DNA from: Deltaproteobacteria bacterium
Lineage (GTDB): Bacteria; Desulfobacterota; Desulfobaccia; Desulfobaccales; Desulfobaccaceae
Reading direction: 5' to 3'
Assembly (NCBI GenBank): GCA_016874895.1
Contig: VGSX01000261.1
Location: 1 to 5,086 of the forward strand
Length of the DNA: 5,086 nucleotides
Below, in pieces: positions 1 to 3,818 of the stretch (position 1 is its first letter; every line of letters begins with the position of its first letter). The notes beneath the pieces are model-generated. The model saw only the letters and a list, made by a program, of their open reading frames with translations. It had not been told where the DNA came from and did not search any database. Made by a program: the position numbers and the translations under genes.

Positions 1-2
1 GC

Positions 3-89
3 CGGGAACTGACGGGCCAGCGCCGCAACCGCGTCTTTGCCTACGACCATTATCTGGCCATCCTCCAGGAGGGCACGGAACCGCTATGA
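3..89 (+). CDS. Fic family protein, C-terminal end only (5' partial)
   Basis: An open frame enters from the left edge and ends at TGA 87-89, giving 28 residues. It reads RELTGQRRNRVFAYD followed by HYLAILQEGTEPL. The pattern of (L/I)TGxxRxRVFxY, then YLxIL, then EGTEPL is the usual tail of bacterial Fic/DOC-type proteins that carry a C-terminal winged-helix segment. Proteins of this family generally transfer AMP or another phosphate-containing group to target proteins through an HPFxxGNGR loop. That catalytic motif would lie upstream of the window, so activity cannot be judged here. The gene runs on + and is separated from the hemerythrin gene by about 400 bp of repeat-rich DNA, so no operon link is implied. 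The identification rests on a short tail and is good but not certain. Confidence 0.78.
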   Translation, partial: RELTGQRRNRVFAYDHYLAILQEGTEPL

Positions 90-92
90 GCC

Positions 93-130
93 GGGGGATA
101 TGGGGGGACATTGGGGATGGGGGGTGCGGG
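93..130 (+). other. G-run tract with G-quadruplex potential
   Basis: Five runs of G lie on + at 93-97 (5 G), 102-107 (6 G), 113-116 (4 G), 119-124 (6 G) and 128-130 (3 G). The loops between the first four runs are 4, 5 and 2 nt, so the first four runs satisfy a four-tetrad quadruplex pattern with loops under 7 nt. The tract starts 3 nt after the Fic stop codon and lies on the coding (RNA-like) strand, so it could fold in the transcript's 3' untranslated end. Folding is inferred from pattern only. Confidence 0.6.
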
Positions 131-180
131 ATGGACCAAATTTAGATCGGTGAATCTCTGTTCTGAATAGTTCACCATGT

Positions 181-210
181 AGGGCGGGAAAGCGAAGCGC
201 ATCCCGCCTT
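181..210. repeat. REP-like extragenic palindrome
   Basis: GGCGGGA at 183-189 is perfectly complementary to TCCCGCC at 202-208, and the pairing extends outward by one G-T wobble and one A-T pair. An inner GCG (192-194) can pair with CGC (198-200) around an AAG loop, giving a two-tier hairpin with a small internal bulge. The shape, an extragenic GC-rich palindrome with an AAGCGAAGCG-like centre, resembles dispersed REP-type palindromes of many proteobacteria. No T-run directly follows, so it does not look like a standard intrinsic terminator. Only one copy is visible, so repeat-family membership is inferred. Confidence 0.55.
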
Positions 211-236
211 CGAACAACCTTTTCATGCTTTACGGG

Positions 237-251
237 TGGGCCCCCGGCCCA
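237..251. repeat. Short GC-rich hairpin
   Basis: TGGGCC (237-242) and GGCCCA (246-251) are perfect inverse complements around a CCC loop, with a possible extra G-T pair outside. The stem is strong, but it is followed by ATGAGAAAC rather than a U-tract, so intrinsic terminator function is doubtful. It might help end or protect a Fic-side transcript. No function can be shown from the sequence. Confidence 0.4.
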
Positions 252-325
252 TGAGAAACTGTCCTAAAATTGGAAGTGGTGCGACACCTCGCGATGGTTC
301 CCTATCTCGATATGGCCAACATGCC

Positions 326-402
326 AAGTAAGAGTGGTCAGTGGTTAGTGGTCAGAGAATGCAATACTGGCTACTGACCACTGCCCCCTGACCACTTTTC
401 TT
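326..402. repeat. Inverted repeat built of 7-bp units (small heptad element)
   Basis: The left arm has three consecutive heptads: GTGGTCA (334-340), GTGGTTA (341-347) and GTGGTCA (348-354). The right arm has TGACCAC (375-381), TGCCCCC (382-388) and TGACCAC (389-395). The outer and inner heptads of the two arms are exact inverse complements; the middle ones are degenerate. Pairing continues imperfectly outward with A/G-rich 326-333 against T-rich 396-402. The loop (355-374) is about 20 nt. A possible outermost pair, GGCCAA at 314-319 with TTGGCC at 435-440, would make an element of about 127 bp. The period of 7 and the TGANNRC unit match the larger element at 3610-3812. Confidence 0.65.
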
Positions 403-497
403 AGACTTCACATGGCTTTACGATGTAGCCATATTTGGCCGATATACCTTTATCTCCGGCTGGAACGGGTTAGGAAATTATAAAATTGAGAGTCAAG

Positions 498-1076
498 ATG
501 ATGTTGCCCATCGACCCATTAATGACTGAACACCGCTTGATTGAAAAGATGATCCGCCTCATGGCCCAGGAAACCGCCAGAATCAGAGACAACATGGCGG
601 TCAGCCCGGAATTTGCCTTTGTCAACCCGAAGTTCATCGACGCGGCGGTGGATTTTATTTGCGGGTACGCCGACCGGATCCACCACGGCAAGGAAGAGGA
701 GATTTTCTTCCTGGCCCTGGAACAGAAGCCACTTTCCTGGGAACATCTGGAAATCATGCAGGAATTGCAGCAGGAGCATGGGTGGGGACGCCAGACCACG
801 GCACGCCTGGCGGCAGCCAAGGAAAATTACGCCAACGGAAGCCCGGATTCTTTGGCCGAAGTTCTGGGGCTCATGGAAGCCCTGGTGGATTTTTATCCCC
901 GGCATATCGCCCTGGAGGACCAGCACTTTTTTCTGCCCGTGATGGCGTATTTCACCCAGGCCGAACAGGAGGCCCTTTTACAGCAGATGTCTGAGTTTGA
1001 CAAGGATTTTGACCATCAGGGGTATCAAAAAATGGTGACGGATTGGGAGGCCTGCGGCTGTAAGTGTCATCTTTAA
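498..1076 (+). CDS. Hemerythrin-domain (HHE cation-binding) protein
   Basis: This encodes a 192-residue cytoplasmic protein with the four-helix hemerythrin pattern of metal ligands. Candidate di-iron ligands are His12 (EHRLIE), His62/His63 with Glu66/Glu67 (HHGKEEE), His94 (EHGWGR) and His136 with Glu140 (HIALEDQHFF). Family members bind O2, NO or iron and are linked to redox sensing or oxygen protection; the role here is inferred. The protein ends in CGCKCHL, a compact cysteine-rich tail (Cys186, 188, 190) that is not part of the hemerythrin fold and may bind metal or act as a redox switch. The start is uncertain. ATG 498 or 501 follows GAGAG at 488-492 and gives the MLPI-type N-terminus, while an in-frame TTG at 486 has AGGAAA at 472-477 and would add four residues. 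The last codons overlap the start of the DUF192 gene. Confidence 0.9.
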   Translation: MMLPIDPLMTEHRLIEKMIRLMAQETARIRDNMAVSPEFAFVNPKFIDAAVDFICGYADRIHHGKEEEIFFLALEQKPLSWEHLEIMQELQQEHGWGRQTTARLAAAKENYANGSPDSLAEVLGLMEALVDFYPRHIALEDQHFFLPVMAYFTQAEQEALLQQMSEFDKDFDHQGYQKMVTDWEACGCKCHL

Positions 1077-1588
1077 ACGTAGATGCCGTGCCATTGTCCC
1101 AGCGCGTTATTGCCCGCCGAGTGATTATCGGTCTCTTCCTGGCCATCCCGCTGACGCTCTGGGTTCTGGCGGCAGGGGCTTCTGGGCTGCCGAAGTTTTC
1201 TGAGGCCGGCAATCCCATAATATCGCTGCGTCTCAATCAGGTTCTGGTGCAGGCCGAGGTGGTCTCCACCCGGGAAAAAATGTATCTTGGTCTATCGGGC
1301 CGGCGATACCTGGCCCCTAACACAGGGATGCTGTTTGCCATGCCGTTCCCGGCAGTGCAACACTTCTGCATGCGGGATATGCTCATCCCCATCGATATCA
1401 TCTGGATCGCCCAGGGGCGGATTATCGGTTTCCATCCCAACCTCTCTCCCGACGATCCCGGCACTTTTACCTCTCCGGGCCCGGTTGATCTGGTTCTGGA
1501 AGTTCCGGCCGGCTTCGTGGCCGCATCCGGCCTGCAATCAGGCCACCAGGTCACGATTATCCCGACAAGCCCCGGTCCTGGGCGATAA
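1064..1588 (+). CDS. DUF192 family protein with N-terminal membrane or signal segment
   Basis: The product has 174 residues. After a basic stretch (Arg14-Arg19) comes a hydrophobic segment at about residues 20-38 (VIIGLFLAIPLTLWVLAAG), which should act as a signal peptide or membrane anchor and place the rest outside the cytoplasm. Residues about 55-167 form a DUF192 domain. Its marks are TREKMYLGLSGR, GMLFAMPF, the core FCMRDMLIPIDIIWI (the common version reads FWMKNTLIPLDIIFI), VLEVPAGF and a final GLQSGHQV. The family's biochemical role is unknown. The GTG start at 1064 lies inside the end of the hemerythrin gene (13-bp overlap), with GGGAGG at 1045-1050 about 13 nt upstream, a wide spacing that suggests coupled translation. 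A second in-frame GTG at 1088 is an alternative start. Confidence 0.88.
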   Translation: MSSLNVDAVPLSQRVIARRVIIGLFLAIPLTLWVLAAGASGLPKFSEAGNPIISLRLNQVLVQAEVVSTREKMYLGLSGRRYLAPNTGMLFAMPFPAVQHFCMRDMLIPIDIIWIAQGRIIGFHPNLSPDDPGTFTSPGPVDLVLEVPAGFVAASGLQSGHQVTIIPTSPGPGR

Positions 1589-1605
1589 CTTACCTGCGAA
1601 ATAAT

Positions 1606-3309
1606 TTATGAGTTTTGGCGGGCCGCGGCCAGCATTTCCCGGGCATGAGCCAGAGTGGCGTCGCTGACCAGGGCCCCGCCCAGCATGCGGGCTAATTCCA
1701 GGAGGCGCGCCTCGGGGTCGAGCTTATGCACCACGGTCACCGTCCGGGCGTCCACGATCTTTTTTTCCACCCGGAAATGGGTGTCGGCAAAGCAGGCGAT
1801 CTGGGGCAAATGGGTGATGCAGATTATCTGATTTTTCCGAGCCAGCCGCTGTAATTTTTGCCCTACCACGGTGGCGGCTCTCCCCCCGATGCCGGCGTCC
1901 ACCTCGTCGAAGATGCTGGTGTCCACCCCGGCTTCTGCGGCCAGAATATTTTTCAGGCCCAGCACCAGCCGGGACAATTCCCCTCCGGAGGCGATGCGGT
2001 GCAGGGGTTTGGGGGCCTCCCCCGGGTTGGGGGCCAGAAAAAATTCCACTGTATCGCAGCCGCTGGCGGATAAAGTCAGCTCCTGCATTTCCCTATCCGT
2101 TGCTGGTTCGGCAGCAGACAAAAATCTCACCAGGAAGCGGGCCTGGGGCATGGCCAGGCCATGGATTTCGCGCTCCACGGCGGCGGCTAACTGAGGCGCC
2201 AGGTCCTGCCGCCGGCGGGATAAAGCCACCGCCTTTTCCCGGACGGTGCGGCCCAGGGCTTCCAGGTCCGCCAGCAGTTCGGCCTCCCGGTCGCCCAGGG
2301 TGTCCAACCCGGCCAACTCCTGCTGCGCCTGTTCCAGAAAGTCCAGCACATCCACCAGGGTGGGGCCATATTTGCGTTTCAGGCGCTGCAGCAGGTGCAA
2401 CCGCTGGTCGATCTCTTCCAGGCGCGCCGGATCGGGGTGCACCCGGCCGAAATAATCCCGCAGGGAAAAGGCCACATCCTCCAGTTCCAGGAAGATCTCG
2501 CCCAGGCCGGCGGCCCGGCCGGACCATTCCGGTTCAAAACGAGCGATGAATTCCAGGGATTTTTTGACTTCGGCCAATTCGGTCAGGATCGCGTCCCGGT
2601 CACCGTAAAGCCGCTTATAGCCCAGCCGGGCCGCCTCCCAGAGCTGGGTGGCATGGCGCAACCGCTCCTGTTCCCGGGACAGCTCCTCCTCTTCGTCCGG
2701 CCTGATCTTGGCCTTTTCCAGTTCCTGGACCTGGAAGGTCAACAGATCCCGGGAATCGGCCACCTTGGCCCGGCGCTCCTGGAGCTCCCGCCATTGTTGC
2801 TGCAGCCGCCGCCAGTGGCCGTAAGCGTCCCGATAGTCCTGCACCTGGCCGGCCAGTCCGGCAAACAGGTCCAGGATGGCGAGATGATTTTCCGGGGCCA
2901 GAAAGTTCTGATACTCGTGCTGGCCGGACAGATGCAGGAGTTCCTGGACGCAGGCGGTCACAAACTTCAAAGTCGCGGCCTGATCATTGAGGTAGGAGCG
3001 GCTGCGGCCGCTGCGGGACACCACCCGGCGCAGGAGCAGCTCCCCCGTAAAAGGAATATCCCGCTCCGCCAGCCAGGAAGCCCAGGGCTCCTGGGCCACG
3101 GTCTCGAACCGGGCCTCGATCTCGGCCTCGGCGGCCCCGGTGCGGATGAGATCCTCGCTCCCCCGGGCCCCCAGCAGCAGATGCACGGCCTGGACGATCA
3201 TGGACTTGCCGGCCCCGGTCTCGCCGGTAAAGACATTGAACCCGGGTTCCAGAAGCAGTTCCACCTGATCCAGGATGGCCAGGTTTTTGATGCGCAATTC
3301 CAGCAGCAT
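1606..3309 (-). CDS. recN: DNA repair protein RecN
   Basis: This is a complete 567-residue SMC-like ATPase, the normal length for RecN. The N-terminal half-ATPase starts MLLELRIKNLAIL, with Walker A GETGAGKS at residues 29-36 and the RecN-typical SGQHEYQ at 128-134. Residues about 155-385 are charged and helical, as expected for the short coiled-coil arms. The C-terminal half has the ABC signature SGGELS (441-446), Walker B with FDEVDAGIGG (Asp468, Glu469) and the switch His500 in ITHLPQIA. RecN acts early in double-strand-break repair, holding DNA ends together for RecA-dependent recombination. The start fits the family N-terminus although the upstream Shine-Dalgarno is weak. The gene lies 35 bp downstream of the HicB-like gene on the same strand and may be co-transcribed with it. 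No LexA-like operator was recognised upstream. No key residue is missing. Confidence 0.97.
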   Translation of the reverse strand: MLLELRIKNLAILDQVELLLEPGFNVFTGETGAGKSMIVQAVHLLLGARGSEDLIRTGAAEAEIEARFETVAQEPWASWLAERDIPFTGELLLRRVVSRSGRSRSYLNDQAATLKFVTACVQELLHLSGQHEYQNFLAPENHLAILDLFAGLAGQVQDYRDAYGHWRRLQQQWRELQERRAKVADSRDLLTFQVQELEKAKIRPDEEEELSREQERLRHATQLWEAARLGYKRLYGDRDAILTELAEVKKSLEFIARFEPEWSGRAAGLGEIFLELEDVAFSLRDYFGRVHPDPARLEEIDQRLHLLQRLKRKYGPTLVDVLDFLEQAQQELAGLDTLGDREAELLADLEALGRTVREKAVALSRRRQDLAPQLAAAVEREIHGLAMPQARFLVRFLSAAEPATDREMQELTLSASGCDTVEFFLAPNPGEAPKPLHRIASGGELSRLVLGLKNILAAEAGVDTSIFDEVDAGIGGRAATVVGQKLQRLARKNQIICITHLPQIACFADTHFRVEKKIVDARTVTVVHKLDPEARLLELARMLGGALVSDATLAHAREMLAAARQNS

Positions 3310-3344
3310 GGTTAGAGAATGGTTCGCACCCTGAGTTTCATATC

Positions 3345-3590
3345 TTATTCCCGGGGGATGCGGATATAAAGCCCCTCTTTGAGATCCCTTTCATCCAGGG
3401 GCAAGGGTTCGTTGTCCAGATGCAATTTTTCCAGATATTGCAGGGCCGCAGCCTTAATCTCGGCCTCCACCTCGGCGAAGGTTTCCCCGGTGACCGTCAG
3501 GCCCCCCAGGGCCGGGATAGTGGCGCTGAACAGCCCCCGGGTGGGATTATAGTCGAATTGTATCTGATAATGCAGTCCTTTTTTGGGCAT
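3345..3590 (-). CDS. HicB-like antitoxin-fold protein, without an adjacent HicA
   Basis: The 81-residue product fits the HicB partial-RNase-H fold. It has an opening beta strand (HYQIQFDYN), then GLFSATIPALGGLTVTGET (residues 19-37, the hallmark A-x-I-P-x-L-x-G stretch), an acidic helix with FAEVEAEIKAAALQYLEKL (38-56) and a PLPLDE tail. HicB proteins normally neutralise the HicA mRNA-cleaving toxin and often repress their own operon through a C-terminal HTH or RHH domain. This one is too short to hold such a domain, and no HicA-like frame is present on either side. It may be an orphan antitoxin or an unrelated user of the fold. A good ribosome site (AGGA, 9 nt from ATG) supports the start. 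It precedes recN by 35 bp on the same strand and follows the heptad repeat element. Confidence 0.85.
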   Translation of the reverse strand: MPKKGLHYQIQFDYNPTRGLFSATIPALGGLTVTGETFAEVEAEIKAAALQYLEKLHLDNEPLPLDERDLKEGLYIRIPRE

Positions 3591-3599
3591 AATGATATT

Positions 3600-3603
3600 T
3601 CCT
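3600..3603 (-). promoter_or_regulatory. Ribosome binding site of the HicB-like gene
   Basis: Read on the minus strand, AGGA within AAAAAAGGAAAT lies 9 nt before the ATG at 3588-3590. It sits in the 20-bp strip left between the start codon and the heptad repeat element, so the element has not destroyed the translation start. Confidence 0.65.
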
Positions 3604-3609
3604 TTTTTA

Positions 3610-3812
3610 GGCGTTCAGCGGTCAGCTTTCAGCCGTCAGCTAATTCTTTAAATTCAAATAGTTATTCAAAGATGGCAGATCGCTGGTTTCTCGATTAGTT
3701 TTCTTAACCCATTGTTTTTGCTGAAAGCTGATAGCTGATAGCTGAAAGCTGAAAGCTGATAGCTGATAGCTGAAAGCTGATAGCTGATAGCTGAAAGCTG
3801 ATAGCTGAACGC
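3610..3812. repeat. Heptad-repeat element with inverted ends (MITE-like)
   Basis: The left arm (3611-3640) is GC followed by GTTCAGC, GGTCAGC, TTTCAGC and CGTCAGC. Its inverse complement matches the right end (3783-3812) at 26 of 30 positions, with two heptads and the outer GC identical. All four mismatches fall at the same two variable positions of the heptad. Between the arms lie an AT-rich unique spacer (3642-3719) and a tandem array (3720-3812). The element begins 20 bp from the hicB ATG and ends 6 bp from the U32 stop, so it occupies nearly the whole intergenic gap. The triplet TTA lies just outside both ends (3607-3609 and 3813-3815), possibly a target duplication but easily chance. No open frame or transposase is inside. 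Confidence 0.75.
3720..3812 (+). repeat. Tandem array of 13 heptads, consensus GCTGAWA
   Basis: Thirteen back-to-back 7-mers run from 3720 to 3810, each GCTGAAA or GCTGATA, except the last, GCTGAAC, which is followed by GC. Writing A for GCTGAAA and T for GCTGATA, the order is A T T A A T T A T T A T and then the terminal unit. Thus an exact 21-bp unit (ATT) recurs at 3720-3740, 3748-3768 and 3769-3789, with one extra A heptad inserted after the first. Each unit contains AGCT across its junction with the previous one and a TGA stop, so all three forward frames are closed every 21 bp. Confidence 0.9.
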
Positions 3813-3818
3813 TTACTT

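Larger units (their letters stand above)
90..485. other. Gene-free, structure-rich intergenic region between the Fic-like gene and the hemerythrin gene
   Basis: No convincing coding frame is present in these 396 bases. From left to right the region holds a G-run tract (93-130), a REP-like palindrome (181-210), a compact GC hairpin (237-251) and an inverted repeat of 7-bp units (about 326-402). The part from 403 to 485 is more AT-rich and should carry the promoter and leader of the hemerythrin gene, but no clean -35/-10 pair with normal spacing could be picked. This crowding of unrelated repeats suggests a tolerant landing zone for small repeats. Confidence 0.7.

Noticed and set aside
181..251. 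Rho-independent terminator for the Fic gene
   Set aside because: Neither stem is followed directly by a run of T, so a standard intrinsic terminator cannot be claimed.
252..300. Possible insertion sequence end around the CTGTCCTAAAATTGG stretch
   Set aside because: It has the look of a transposon terminus, but no matching inverted end or transposase remnant is in the window.
417..448. Sigma-70 promoter for the hemerythrin gene (TTTACG at 417-422 and TATACC at 443-448)
   Set aside because: The spacer is 20 bp and both hexamers are imperfect, so the pair is not convincing.
470..926. Minus-strand open frames opposite the hemerythrin gene
   Set aside because: They overlap a well-supported hemerythrin gene in antisense, show no family motif and have no sensible start context.
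2395..3315. Long + strand open frame of 306 codons opposite recN
   Set aside because: It lies antisense to a clear, complete recN. Its composition is rich in P, G, L and Q with no recognisable domain, as expected for a GC-rich shadow frame.
3310..3344. LexA/SOS box upstream of recN
   Set aside because: Only a GAAC half-site is visible on the minus strand. No second half at a known spacing was found.
3643..3669. Minus-strand promoter for hicB inside the repeat element spacer (TTGAAT-like -35 at 3664-3669, AAGAAT-like -10 at 3643-3648)
   Set aside because: The spacing is only 15 bp and both boxes are imperfect in AT-rich DNA, so it cannot be told from chance.
3720..3812. CRISPR array
   Set aside because: The units are contiguous 7-mers with no unique spacers, and no cas gene is present.
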